Notes: generated from the sequence alone by a model not told the origin. Positions 9,828 to 18,797 are shown, numbered from the stretch's first letter. The stretch: DNA of 64,000 nt from Spirochaetaceae bacterium (GCA_002730875.1 PCBI01000012.1:62001-126000), one strand, 5' to 3'. Numbers and translations: made by a program.

Positions 9828-10106
9828 TCGATGCTACCTTCCTTTAGTACCCTTCGGGCGCCCATGGTCGGTCCGCCGAGTCATCCCGCCTAACAGCCCG
9901 GGAATTTTCATTCCACTCCATTTCTGCTCAGAAAGCTAGATTCATGTCCATTTCTTTCTGCAGGCCCGGCCCGTCTGGCAATCGATTCAAATCGAAAATT
10001 GCCGCCCGGATGAGCAAAATAGCCTCAACAAATTCCCGCGCCTGTCGTCAAATTAAACACTTATAGAGAAATTCTCGGGCCTTTCCGTCCGGGAGAGGAA
10101 GATTCT

Positions 10107-11222
10107 ATGCATCAAAAGCAAATTCTGATCTACTCTTTTTCTGCTCTGGCGGCTGTGGGGCTGCTACTTCTGCCTCAAAAGGCCCAGGCGCAGATTACCT
10201 GTGTGGGTAGCGCCTGCAACGTGAGCCCGATTCCGGCTTCCAGCTTCAATGACACGCTGGGCGCTTTCAAACTACAGTTTGCGGATCCGCTGGCCAAGGA
10301 TATGGCGGATGCCAGCGTTCTGGCCGGTATCGGCAGCGTTCCCATGGGTTCCATTAACATGGACGGATGGACCATTGGCCTGGGGGCCATCGCTACCAAT
10401 GAACCGGAGTCCTTCACTAACGTTGTAGTTCCGAATGTAGGCTCTTACTTCAATGTGAAAACTGTCGGGGTAGGGCTCAGCCCGCGAATCTACGGGGGCG
10501 TAAACATGGGCCTATTCTTCGAAAGGACGCCCATGCATCGAGTAGCCCAGCGTTTCGAAGTTTACCTTAGCTTTTTTGACGCTCGTTATACTCATGGCGG
10601 CGAAGCGCGGCTGGAGACCCTGAGTTCCGGGGTTCGTCCCACGGACCGCACCAAGATCAGCGCCTACTACCGTGGTCTGGACGTGCGCTATCAACTGGTG
10701 GAACGAAAGCGAAATTCCAGCCCGCTCTTCCGATGGAACGGCCTGACTCTGGGGCTGGGTATTCACCACACCAGACAGTCCATCTCCTATTACCAGGTGA
10801 ACTCTTCCATTCAAATCGCACAGTTTGACGGGGGCCAGATCATCTGGAACGGTAACAACCAGGCGAACATGGATACAAACATCACTTCGGTGCCCATTGA
10901 GTTCATGACCGGAATTCAGTTGCTTTACTTCTTGAATCTGAATATTGGCGGCGGCGTTTCCATTAACAAAGGCTCCACAACCTTTAATGTGAACCGATTT
11001 GGTCCGGTATTCCTTGCTTCCGAGCTGGAAAAGGTAGTGGGAGTGCAGGCGCCGGAGGCCAACCTGTTTATGAACGTGCCTGGCGACGGTCCTGTAGACC
11101 GTTATACTGGCTTTGCCCGCGTAGGACTAACGTTCAATATCTGGGTTGTGAAGCTGGACGTTGAAGCAATGAGCGCCGGCTCCACGAAAGGAGTTCAGAT
11201 CGGGCTACGCACCGAGTTCTAA
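10107..11222 (+). CDS. Predicted beta-barrel outer-membrane protein
   Basis: A 371-residue protein with a clear signal peptide (YSFSALAAVGLLLLPQKAQA, cleavage after AQA) followed by two cysteines close together (CVGSAC). The mature protein has many amphipathic segments and ends in Phe (QIGLRTEF), the usual C-terminal residue of outer-membrane barrels recognised by the Bam machinery. ATG 10107 is the natural start for this signal. No named family is recognised. A GAGAGGAAG stretch lies about ten bases before the start. It probably forms its own transcription unit. Confidence 0.68.
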   Translation: MHQKQILIYSFSALAAVGLLLLPQKAQAQITCVGSACNVSPIPASSFNDTLGAFKLQFADPLAKDMADASVLAGIGSVPMGSINMDGWTIGLGAIATNEPESFTNVVVPNVGSYFNVKTVGVGLSPRIYGGVNMGLFFERTPMHRVAQRFEVYLSFFDARYTHGGEARLETLSSGVRPTDRTKISAYYRGLDVRYQLVERKRNSSPLFRWNGLTLGLGIHHTRQSISYYQVNSSIQIAQFDGGQIIWNGNNQANMDTNITSVPIEFMTGIQLLYFLNLNIGGGVSINKGSTTFNVNRFGPVFLASELEKVVGVQAPEANLFMNVPGDGPVDRYTGFARVGLTFNIWVVKLDVEAMSAGSTKGVQIGLRTEF

Positions 11223-11595
11223 TTCTGCTCACTACTACTCTTTTTTTGAAACCCTCCTCCCGTTTCTGGCATTTCTCGTCGGAGCGGGAGGGGCTTCCAA
11301 TGACTGTCTTCCCTGGTTCCCATCGACTTCTTTGCTCGCGTTGCAATCCGGCTTCATCCGGCATAACACTCTCTTGCTGATTGCGTACATTCGGATCTGA
11401 TTCGGACACAGGCATGTCTCCCGGGACTAGTTTCGGTAGCCGGGCACCAGGGCCAGGGCCATCCAGCCACCGCCCATCCTTCTTTCTGTTCCGGTCTTTG
11501 GCCGCACGGTCCGTCCTTGCCTGAAGTCCCGGAGCGGCAGAACTTCAACCAAAACCGGTTTTACACCACGGAGCCGACCCGGAAGCTGACCGGAC
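11223..11595. other. 373-bp non-coding gap before lysC
   Basis: No convincing gene is seen. Minus-strand open frames here lack a ribosome-binding site and run into lysC antisense. A T7 run lies at 11241-11247 just after the outer-membrane gene, but without a clear preceding hairpin. The segment probably holds the lysC promoter; no strong -35/-10 pair stands out. No leader peptide or recognised riboswitch for lysine was found. Confidence 0.4.
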
Positions 11596-12825
11596 ATGGC
11601 TCTCATCGTACAGAAATTTGGCGGTACATCGGTGGGTGATACGGACCGTATTCGTGCCGTGGCCAACCGCATCAAGGCTTACTACGAACATGGCCATCAA
11701 CTGGCGGTAGTGGTGTCTGCAATGGGCAAAACCACCGATAAGCTGGTGGATATGGCCCAGCAATTGAACGAAAATCCCCGGGCCCGGGAACTGGACATGC
11801 TTCTGGCTACCGGCGAACAGGTCAGCATTGCCCTTCTGGCCATGGCGCTGGATGGTCTGGGCGTGCCCGCCATTAGCTTCACCGGCGGACAGGTAGGCAT
11901 CCTAACCGATACAAAGCATTCCTCGGCCCGGATTCAGGAGATCGATACTTCCCGGGTCAGGCCCTATCTTGAAGAAAGACAGGTTTGTATTGTAGCGGGA
12001 TTTCAGGGAGTAGATAAAGAATCGAACATCACTACTCTGGGACGAGGCGGTTCCGATCTTACAGCTGTGGCGTTGGCCGCAGCTCTGCAGGCGGATGAAT
12101 GCGAAATATTCACCGACGTGGATGGAGTTTACACCACCGACCCGAACAAAGTGCCCACTGCCCGAAAGATGAAGGCCATCGCGTACGAAGAGATGCTGGA
12201 GTTGGCCCGACTGGGCGCGGGTGTGCTACATTCTAGAAGTGTAGAGGTGGCTTCGAAGTATGGAATCGTAATTCATGTTCGATCCAGTTTTAACAATGCA
12301 GAAGGTACGCGAGTGGTACCCGAGGATCAAGTAATGGAAAAAGTAGTAGTACGGGGCGTAACCCTTAAGACCGACGAAGCCAGGATTTCTGTGATCGATA
12401 TCCCCGATCGGCCGGGCCTGGCTGCCAGCTTGTTCAATCGACTGGCCCGGGCCGATGTAAACGTGGATATGATCGTGCAGAGTTCCGGCAAAGAAAACCA
12501 GAACACCATATCTTTTACCGTGCCGCGAAACACCCTGAGGGTAACCCGCGAGGTTGTGGATGCCTTCCTCGCCGAGCAGCAGGCCGGTAGCGTCGAAGTG
12601 GACGAGAAGATCGCCACGATTTCGGCCGTAGGAATCGGAATGAAATCCCATTCAGGCGTGGCGGCCTCCATGTTCGACGCCCTGGCTAAAAACGAAATCA
12701 ATATTGAGATGATTTCCACTTCCGAAATCAAGATTACCGTGGCCGTGAAAGAAGAGCAGGGTAGAAAGGCCCTGGAAGTTGTACACGATGCCTTCGGCCT
12801 GGGAGACCAGCCAGCGCAAAGTTAG
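11596..12825 (+). CDS. lysC: Aspartate kinase
   Basis: A 409-residue protein that phosphorylates L-aspartate in the first step of the lysine, methionine, threonine and diaminopimelate pathways in the cytoplasm. It opens with the family motif KFGGTSVGD at residues 7-15, has GFQGVDKESNITTLGRGGSD in the kinase domain and DVDGVYTTDPNKV for the nucleotide site. The last 150 residues form two ACT domains (VIDIPDRPGLAASLFNRLA and the VGIGMKSHSGVAASMFDAL segment), as in lysine- and threonine-inhibited monofunctional enzymes. The length matches the class. ATG 11596 is at the conserved start. It stands alone, 279 bp before murI; diaminopimelate also feeds peptidoglycan, which links it loosely to that neighbour. 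Confidence 0.97.
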   Translation: MALIVQKFGGTSVGDTDRIRAVANRIKAYYEHGHQLAVVVSAMGKTTDKLVDMAQQLNENPRARELDMLLATGEQVSIALLAMALDGLGVPAISFTGGQVGILTDTKHSSARIQEIDTSRVRPYLEERQVCIVAGFQGVDKESNITTLGRGGSDLTAVALAAALQADECEIFTDVDGVYTTDPNKVPTARKMKAIAYEEMLELARLGAGVLHSRSVEVASKYGIVIHVRSSFNNAEGTRVVPEDQVMEKVVVRGVTLKTDEARISVIDIPDRPGLAASLFNRLARADVNVDMIVQSSGKENQNTISFTVPRNTLRVTREVVDAFLAEQQAGSVEVDEKIATISAVGIGMKSHSGVAASMFDALAKNEINIEMISTSEIKITVAVKEEQGRKALEVVHDAFGLGDQPAQS

Positions 12826-13104
12826 AGGGCTGGAGGCCAGTCGCTAGGCTGCGATCCGGAATCAATGCAAAGCGTTTCCGGTTCACACAAATTCAGACCT
12901 GAACGGCACGGCTCCCGCGATGTATCGGTTACTCTTCGCTGAGTCGGCATCAGGAACCGGCGATCGGGTCCGCTCTGCGGCTCATTGAACATGTTTCCGG
13001 AGAAGGCGATTGTTTAGCTTGCTGTGGAGACGGAGCAAAGTCCTCGGGAAACAACCCGGGATAATTCGCTTTCTGGCAAGGCCGGATAGATATCGAACGC
13101 TACT

Positions 13105-13950
13105 ATGAATAACCTGAAGCCATCCTCTCCCATAGGCGTATTCGATTCCGGCATGGGCGGACTCACAGTTCTTTCGGAACTGGTTTCCGCATTACCAGGC
13201 GAAGACTTCGTTTATCTGGGGGATACAGCCCGGGTGCCCTACGGTTCCAGGTCCCCGGCCACTATACTGCGCTATAGTCGGGAAGTTAGTCATCATCTAC
13301 TTCAGTTCAATATCAAGATGCTGGTCATCGCTTGCAATACAGTAAGCGCTCATGCAGAATCAATACTAAGGGAAGAGCTCACCTGCCCGGTAGTGGGCGT
13401 CATCCATCCCGGGGCCCGGGCCGTGGTCTCCCAGTCCCAGTCGGGCCGAATCGGAGTCATTGGAACCCGATCCACCATTAAATCGGGAGCCTACGAACGA
13501 GAGATCCGCAAGCTCAATGGCGATCTGAGCATCTTCTCCAGGGCCTGTCCGCTACTGGTACCGGTGGTGGAAGAGGGCTGGATGGATAAGAAGCTCACCC
13601 GGCAGGTTCTGGAAGAATACCTGAGCGAAATGGTGCGCGAAGAGGTGGATTCCTTGGTGCTGGGTTGTACCCACTATCCGCTTCTTAAGAAGGCCATCCG
13701 GGACCAGTATCCGGAGCTAAAGCTAATCGACTCTTCGGTGGAAACAGCCCGGGCGGTGGCTCAGGAACTCAAGACCCGGAGCCTCTTAAAGCAAGGGCCG
13801 GATTCCAGTAATCCGGCAACTTCGAAAGGTAGCGTTCGAATCCTGCTCACCGATGTGACCGATCATATCGAAAGCCTGGAGCGATTGTTTTTCCGGCATC
13901 CCTTTCAGTCCCTGGAAGAAGTACACGTAGAAGAAATTCGGGAAGTCTAG
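13105..13950 (+). CDS. murI: Glutamate racemase
   Basis: A 281-residue cytoplasmic enzyme that interconverts L- and D-glutamate for peptidoglycan. It has FDSGMGGLTVL at the N-terminus, the YLGDTARVPYG block, the first catalytic cysteine in ACNTVSAHA (near residue 77) and the second in LGCTHYPLL (near residue 188). The family length is about 270, so it is complete. ATG 13105 gives the usual start just before the conserved block. It is followed by a 378-bp gap with repeats and then lexA, so it is probably not in the lexA operon. Confidence 0.97.
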   Translation: MNNLKPSSPIGVFDSGMGGLTVLSELVSALPGEDFVYLGDTARVPYGSRSPATILRYSREVSHHLLQFNIKMLVIACNTVSAHAESILREELTCPVVGVIHPGARAVVSQSQSGRIGVIGTRSTIKSGAYEREIRKLNGDLSIFSRACPLLVPVVEEGWMDKKLTRQVLEEYLSEMVREEVDSLVLGCTHYPLLKKAIRDQYPELKLIDSSVETARAVAQELKTRSLLKQGPDSSNPATSKGSVRILLTDVTDHIESLERLFFRHPFQSLEEVHVEEIREV

Positions 13951-14030
13951 CACGCTGACGCTCTTTCTGGTCCTCGGATTCGCATTGGAATAAGCCCCCT
14001 TACTCTGCGAGAGTAGCGCAATTCGGTCCC

Positions 14031-14186
14031 CGAATTATGTCTCATTGTGGCGAAATCGACATGCGGCCGGATTATGTCACATTAGGGGCCTGGAGCCGGA
14101 ATATGTCGCATTCGGCTGGTCGGCCACAAGCCGCCGATTATTTCACATTGTGCCCGCCGCCGGTCCGCCGGATATTATGTCACATT
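14031..14186. repeat. Five degenerate 16-19-bp repeats upstream of lexA
   Basis: Five copies of a motif close to CCGGATTATGTCACATT lie at 14031-14046, 14067-14083, 14096-14112, 14134-14149 and 14168-14186. The distances between their 3' ends are 37, 29, 37 and 37 bp. The segments between copies are GC-rich and unlike each other. The motif differs from the palindrome beside the lexA promoter. Multiple short terminal repeats like these occur at the ends of some insertion sequences such as the IS21 family, so this may be a relic of one element end; a regulatory array is the alternative. Confidence 0.7.
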
Positions 14187-14291
14187 CTGGATTGACAGTC
14201 TTGCTCGGACACATCAATTATCCAGAGAGTAGTGGATCGCCAGCTACAGCCATTCTCGGAAAATACTCATCGAAATTTAAGCAAAAAATCG

Positions 14292-14310
14292 TTGACGTAA
14301 CTTATGTTAC
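14292..14310 (+). promoter_or_regulatory. lexA promoter -35 with overlapping LexA-type palindrome
   Basis: TTGACG at 14292-14297 resembles a -35 box. It is overlapped by the perfect inverted repeat GTAACTTATGTTAC (14297-14310), with two 5-bp arms around a 4-bp centre. A TATCTT stretch at 14313-14318 could be the -10 box, with somewhat short spacing. The core AAC-N4-GTT is the same as in the Gram-positive type LexA operator CGAAC-N4-GTTCG. Placed inside the promoter 18 bases before the lexA start, it is a good candidate for autorepression. Binding is inferred. Confidence 0.6.
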
Positions 14311-14328
14311 CCTATCTTCTGTGTGCCT

Positions 14329-14943
14329 ATGAAGGATCTCACTGAGAAGCAACAGGCCATCTTGAACTTTATCGAGGAGTCTATCCGGTCGCAGGGCTAT
14401 CCGCCCACCATCCGGGAGATTGGCGATACCTTTCAGATCACGGCTAAAGGCGCCTACGACCACCTAAAAGCCATAGAGAAGAAAGGATATATCAAGTGCG
14501 TGAAGAATCGGAGCCGGGCCATTGAGCTTCTCAGAACCTCCGCCGGGGGAGAGCCCATGACACTGGAGCAGACCGTAAGTGTCCCTCTGGTGGGCCGTGT
14601 CGCGGCCGGTTTGCCCATACTGGCACAGGAAAACATCGAGGAGTATCTGGCCTTTCCGCGCAACCTGGTTCCCGATGGCGGGGTCTTTGCTCTGCGTGTC
14701 ACCGGAGACTCTATGATTGAAGCGGGCATCCATAACGGGGACATCGCTGTGATCCAGAAAGCGGACACCGCCGAAAACGGCGAGATAGTGGTGGCGCTGA
14801 TTGAGGACGAAGCAACTCTAAAATACTTCCACAAAGAGAAGAAGAGGGTGCGACTGGAGCCTGCAAATCAGGCATACAAGCCCATATTTGCTACAGAAGT
14901 AATGATCATTGGTAAGTTGGTTGGACTTTACAGGCAGTTCTAG
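14329..14943 (+). CDS. lexA: LexA SOS repressor
   Basis: A 204-residue repressor of the DNA-damage response. Residues 1-65 form the winged helix-turn-helix (LTEKQQAILNFIEESIRSQG, then YPPTIREIG). The self-cleavage site is Ala93-Gly94 (GRVAAGLP). The catalytic dyad is Ser128 (TGDSMIEAG) and Lys165 (EATLKYF). RecA filaments stimulate this cleavage. ATG 14329 is preferred to the in-frame GTG six bases upstream because MKDLTEKQ is the canonical start. A palindrome in the promoter suggests autorepression. pyrD follows after 12 bases and may be co-transcribed, an unusual partner for an SOS repressor. Confidence 0.97.
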   Translation: MKDLTEKQQAILNFIEESIRSQGYPPTIREIGDTFQITAKGAYDHLKAIEKKGYIKCVKNRSRAIELLRTSAGGEPMTLEQTVSVPLVGRVAAGLPILAQENIEEYLAFPRNLVPDGGVFALRVTGDSMIEAGIHNGDIAVIQKADTAENGEIVVALIEDEATLKYFHKEKKRVRLEPANQAYKPIFATEVMIIGKLVGLYRQF

Positions 14944-14955
14944 AACCCTGGGAGC

Positions 14956-16095
14956 ATGCATCCCGCCCTTCTTTATCGATTACTAAAGCCTGTCCTTTTC
15001 TCTCTTGATCCTGAGACGGCCCATGACCTGGTCGCCGGACCGTCGAAAGCGCTTCTGTCTTTGCCAGGAGGCGCCGCGTATCTGCGGGCAACGCTGGGCT
15101 ATAGCCACCCCTCCCTGGCCGTGAATTGCAGCGGCATCTCCTTCCCCGGACCTGTGGGCATGGCTGCTGGTTTCGATAAGACGGGGACTCTGTATCCTTT
15201 TCTCTCGGCGGCCGGTTTTGATTTCGTAGAAAGCGGTACTTTCACCCCGCTGCCCCAGGAAGGAAATCCGCGTCCGCGACTGTTTCGCTTTCCCAAACAA
15301 GGGGTGCTGATCAATCGCATGGGTTTTAATAACCCCGGCATGGACGACGCTTCGGCGGAGTTTGCCCGCCAGGATGCATCAATATCGTCCACCGGGCCGG
15401 CGCGAAAACAGCCCCGGGGGATCAACATCGGCAAAAACAAGGTCACCCCCAATGACCAGGCGATACAGGATTATCTCAAGTGTTTTAAGTTGCTGCAAAG
15501 CCATGCGGACTATGTTGCCATAAACATTAGCTCGCCCAACACGCCCAATCTCCGGGATCTGCAGTCCACCGAATTCCTGAAGGATCTCCTTTTTGAACTG
15601 AACCGGGCGCGCGAGAGCCTTAATTCCTCGGTGCCAGTCTTTGTGAAGCTGGCCCCGGATATTAGCGACCAGGATCTGGCTCCGCTCACGGAAGCGGCCC
15701 TGGAAGGCAGCGCCGCCGGATTGATTCTGACCAACACCACCATTAGTCGAGAGCTACCAGGAACTACCGACCAAATGCGCGAAACCATGGGTGGCCTGTC
15801 CGGTCATTCGTTGTTCGACAGAAGCACCGAGCTTCTGGAAAAAGCCAGGGAAATAGCGGGCCCCAATTTTGCTTTGATCGGCGTGGGGGGCATTGATTCG
15901 CCTGTGCGGGCCCTGCACAAGATTTTGAGCGGAGCCAATCTGGTACAGATCTATTCAGGTTACATCTTCAGGGGACCGACCTTGCCGGCCAAAATCAATC
16001 GCTTCTTGCAACGTGTATGCGCCGCAGAAGAATGCACGGTTTCCGATCTGGTCGGCAAAAAAAAGGAATTCTACCGCTGGCTTCAGTCGAGCTGA
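14956..16095 (+). CDS. pyrD: Dihydroorotate dehydrogenase (quinone), class 2
   Basis: A 379-residue membrane-associated FMN enzyme that oxidises dihydroorotate to orotate with quinone in pyrimidine synthesis. Class 2 is shown by the N-terminal amphipathic extension (HPALLYRLLKPVLFSLDPET) and by GMAAGFDKTG, ESGTFTPLPQEGNPRPRLFR, INRMGFNN and the C-terminal LVQIYSGYIFRGP. The ISSPNTPNLRDLQ block contains the catalytic-loop Ser/Asn residues. GGGAG lies five bases before ATG 14956. The spacing after lexA is 12 bases, so the two probably share a transcript. Confidence 0.96.
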   Translation: MHPALLYRLLKPVLFSLDPETAHDLVAGPSKALLSLPGGAAYLRATLGYSHPSLAVNCSGISFPGPVGMAAGFDKTGTLYPFLSAAGFDFVESGTFTPLPQEGNPRPRLFRFPKQGVLINRMGFNNPGMDDASAEFARQDASISSTGPARKQPRGINIGKNKVTPNDQAIQDYLKCFKLLQSHADYVAINISSPNTPNLRDLQSTEFLKDLLFELNRARESLNSSVPVFVKLAPDISDQDLAPLTEAALEGSAAGLILTNTTISRELPGTTDQMRETMGGLSGHSLFDRSTELLEKAREIAGPNFALIGVGGIDSPVRALHKILSGANLVQIYSGYIFRGPTLPAKINRFLQRVCAAEECTVSDLVGKKKEFYRWLQSS

Positions 16096-16150
16096 TGGAG
16101 GGCGGGCCGGCATAATGTTGACAGGATAACAGATCGGAGCACAGAAAGAT

Positions 16151-16489
16151 ATGGGCCAGGAAAAGGAAGGTAGCGTCCGTTCACTGCGAGTCTGGCAGGA
16201 ACTGGATCTGGATACAGTTAAGAGGCATCTACTCCTGATTGACGATCTTTACGGAACGTGCGCTTCCTGCAAGCAGATCGGGTTGAACTATTTGAAGGAC
16301 TCTAAATGCAGCGGTTGCGGCACCGATTTCAAGTACCTGGCTACGCGGCTAAAGGATTCTGCGGAAACGGGAAAAATCCTGAGCCGCATTAAGAAGGAGA
16401 ATCTGGGCCTTACGCTGATCGACCGGGAAGACTACGAAGCCGCCCTTGCTCAGAAAAACATTGGCTCCCTCTTCAAAGATCCGTCCTGA
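16151..16489 (+). CDS. Small zinc-ribbon-like protein
   Basis: A 112-residue protein with two CxxC pairs, CASC and CSGC, about 20 residues apart in the middle (GTCASCKQIG and SKCSGCGTDF), the layout of a zinc ribbon. The rest is mostly helical and charged. No family is recognised. It follows pyrD by 55 bp on the same strand and may belong to the lexA-pyrD unit. A nucleic-acid or protein-binding role is possible but unproven. It converges on the minus-strand gene ending at 16549. Confidence 0.6.
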   Translation: MGQEKEGSVRSLRVWQELDLDTVKRHLLLIDDLYGTCASCKQIGLNYLKDSKCSGCGTDFKYLATRLKDSAETGKILSRIKKENLGLTLIDREDYEAALAQKNIGSLFKDPS

Positions 16490-16548
16490 TATTCCCGGGG
16501 TTTTGTTCCGCGGCTTGGCGGCCAGGGCCTGCCATGGTTTCGGCCCGT

Positions 16549-18030
16549 TTATGGACCGTGCACAGCAGGGGCCCGCTGGCCGGTAGGTCTGGCAATTTCT
16601 TGAACGGCGGCGCTGAGCGCCGAATTATCGTAGAAGAAAATCGGATAACTTCGATCGCCGTAAATTCGCCGTGCCCTTTGCACATCTCTTGCCCGTGCCA
16701 GTTCTTTGCTCAACGAATGCCTGGAATGCCGCATGTACAGCGATGCTTTTCGCCGGAGTTTGATAAACTCATCATGCAGCGAAGATCGATCCTCTCCGCT
16801 TCGCTTCGCTTCATGCCAATTCTGAATCAAATCATCCCTTTTTTGGCGCAGGCTGCAATCCGGTCCCAGATTGCGGGCCGGATCAAATTTCATCTCTCGT
16901 AAGTCATAGAGCACCTGCTCCGGTTCTCTGGAATCCACCGGGAGATCTGCCCGGGGATCCATGCTCAAACTGGCGGTGGTTACAACGAAGGGGGCCGCAT
17001 CGCAATGGAAGAATTCAGAGATCAACTTTTCGGTAATTCGATCATACCGGCCCCCTCCGGTGCCATGAATAAACAGATCGCAGAAGAACAATCGGAAGAA
17101 CAGACTGGTGGTCACAGCCCTGGGATAAATGCTTCCTCGACCTTCCTTAACTGATTCCATGGCTTCGGCGAAACCAGCTTCTTGTAGCGGTTCTCGCATA
17201 CCGTTCTCTATGTACCAGAAAGGCAATTCTCCGCTGGCATCGTCCAGATCGGGCAGCGGTTGCGCCGGATTTTTGATTCTGCGTTCCTGCCTGTATCGGG
17301 CCAACTCCCTATTGTAGACCCGGCGAAATTCGGCGGCTCTTTCAGCTACGAAGCCGGCGAAATAGAGAAAGGCGTCGGAAGAAAACAGGTCGGAAGCCTT
17401 AACGTCGCGGATGGAAATGCCCAGTTCCCTGTGGACTTCCTTTCGCAAGGCGATGGACGGCTCGAGTATGGAACTGGCCACTCGAATTGAATCTTCGAAA
17501 GCCCGGATAGACCGGCGAACTCTTTGACGAGCCAACGGATTCAGAACCAGGTGTAAGCCTTTCCGGGCTTCCTGGCAAGCTTGCAATAGTGCGTTGCGAT
17601 CTCTTTCGGTAAAGTCAACGGAACCGACGATCCGTTTTGCGTTTCCGTAGCGAATGGTTTTCTTTCGCACAGGCCAGGATGCGGTGCCTGCCACCGTATT
17701 GGAGAAATCAAGTTCCATCAGTCCCGGGTAAGAGAACTCCAGGTCCACTTCATCGGTGTCCAGGACTATGTTGTAGGCTACTCCTTGATAGCGGGTCGCC
17801 AGAGCATGTGCCAGCACATCCTTCATTAGAAGCCCGGGATGGTACAGAACGGGTTGGTGACCGGCGGCAACAATCATTCCGCAATCTTTCGTCCAGCCCA
17901 GGGCTTTGCGAAGAGCCAGGGATTGCTCTTTTAGCGTATCCGGACATAGTATTCCGGCCCGGCATTTCTCCAGCCGGCTCTGGATTTTTCCATCCAGTGA
18001 TTGGATGCTTTCCGGAAGAGTTACTCTCAA
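16549..18030 (-). CDS. Distantly BshC-like protein, putative thiol-biosynthesis partner
   Basis: A 493-residue soluble protein. Near residue 57 it has AAGHQPVLYHPGLLMKDVLA followed by NIVLDTDEVDLEF. The order G-[HQ]-Q-P, Pro-Gly or Gly-Pro, Lys, then an acidic Asp-rich block resembles the N-terminal half of BshC, the enzyme proposed to add cysteine to glucosaminyl-malate in bacillithiol synthesis. The similarity is weak and remembered, not computed. The gene overlaps the 3' end of a BshB1-like deacetylase by four bases, which is translational coupling and the reason for the suggestion. Otherwise it would be a conserved protein of unknown function. Several alternative starts exist; ATG 18030 overlaps the upstream stop and is chosen. 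Confidence 0.45.
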   Translation of the reverse strand: MRVTLPESIQSLDGKIQSRLEKCRAGILCPDTLKEQSLALRKALGWTKDCGMIVAAGHQPVLYHPGLLMKDVLAHALATRYQGVAYNIVLDTDEVDLEFSYPGLMELDFSNTVAGTASWPVRKKTIRYGNAKRIVGSVDFTERDRNALLQACQEARKGLHLVLNPLARQRVRRSIRAFEDSIRVASSILEPSIALRKEVHRELGISIRDVKASDLFSSDAFLYFAGFVAERAAEFRRVYNRELARYRQERRIKNPAQPLPDLDDASGELPFWYIENGMREPLQEAGFAEAMESVKEGRGSIYPRAVTTSLFFRLFFCDLFIHGTGGGRYDRITEKLISEFFHCDAAPFVVTTASLSMDPRADLPVDSREPEQVLYDLREMKFDPARNLGPDCSLRQKRDDLIQNWHEAKRSGEDRSSLHDEFIKLRRKASLYMRHSRHSLSKELARARDVQRARRIYGDRSYPIFFYDNSALSAAVQEIARPTGQRAPAVHGP

Positions 18031-18710
18031 CGGTATCCCTCGGGCCAGTTTTCAAATAGTGTGATCTCTCTCTGATAGAAAGGCTCCCCGGCTTCCACGC
18101 CGGTTTGAAATCCCCAGTACTTGTTTTCGTTTAAAACGCTTTCGATGATATGCTCTTTTTTACCCGCTTTGAACTGGGACTCATAGCACTGGATAGCGGC
18201 ACGTTTTTTGTCCATGTGGGCCGAGATATCGAAGACGTAGGACGGTTCCATACGAAGGCGGATGTGCACCGGGAAGTAGTAGATCACCCTTCGCGGAAAA
18301 AAGGGCTCACCTGGAATGTCCGATTTGGTCAGCTTGGAATAGAAGCGCGAGGACTCGGCCAGGTTGCCCGCAGCAATATGGTCTGGATGCGCATCCACGG
18401 GATAGGGGGCAAAGATGTAGTCGGGCCGAAAGCTGCGTATCTCGGCGGCGATTTTCTTTCGGTTCTCGATGGTCTCTTCCAGGTAGCGGTTCGGCATGTC
18501 CAATGTCTTGCGGGCGGCGCCCAGGATGGCGGCGGACTTCTGGCTTTCCTTTTCCCGAATCTCCGGAGATCCAAAAGGCGTGGGCTCGCCATTTGTTAGA
18601 TCCAGAATCAGTACCTCGTGTTCACGGGATACAAGGGATGCCACTGTGCCTCCCATTCCCAGTTCCACATCGTCCGGATGGGCTCCCATACAAAGGATTC
18701 GTAACCGCAT
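18027..18710 (-). CDS. PIG-L/LmbE family deacetylase, BshB1-like
   Basis: A 227-residue zinc-dependent N-acetylglucosaminyl deacetylase. GAHPDDVELGMGG at residues 8-20 carries the metal-binding His-Pro-Asp-Asp motif, and the third ligand is in DAHPDHIAAG. The order DLTNGEPTPFGSPEIREKE, then a C-terminal YWGFQTGVEAGEPF segment, is like BshB1, which deacetylates GlcNAc-malate during bacillithiol formation. Other PIG-L enzymes act on mycothiol precursors, antibiotics or chitooligosaccharides, so the substrate is inferred. The stop overlaps the start of the BshC-like gene. The gene follows the Fe-S protein after 87 bp. Confidence 0.75.
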   Translation of the reverse strand: MRLRILCMGAHPDDVELGMGGTVASLVSREHEVLILDLTNGEPTPFGSPEIREKESQKSAAILGAARKTLDMPNRYLEETIENRKKIAAEIRSFRPDYIFAPYPVDAHPDHIAAGNLAESSRFYSKLTKSDIPGEPFFPRRVIYYFPVHIRLRMEPSYVFDISAHMDKKRAAIQCYESQFKAGKKEHIIESVLNENKYWGFQTGVEAGEPFYQREITLFENWPEGYR

Positions 18711-18797
18711 TTGAACAGTTTCGCAATTTATGCTCTCAGAGCAAAGAGATTTGCAGGCAACCAGGAGCGTCCGGTAGAGTAGTTTCGGGTGGACGGT

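Noticed and set aside
13010..13104. GGAGCAAAGTCCTCGGG-like segment considered as RNase P RNA or cobalamin riboswitch
   Set aside because: Only a short word resembles the conserved RNase P core, and the rest of either fold is missing.
14031..14186. Five repeats considered as LexA operators
   Set aside because: They are not palindromic, do not share the core of the palindrome in the lexA promoter, and start 110-260 bp upstream of it.
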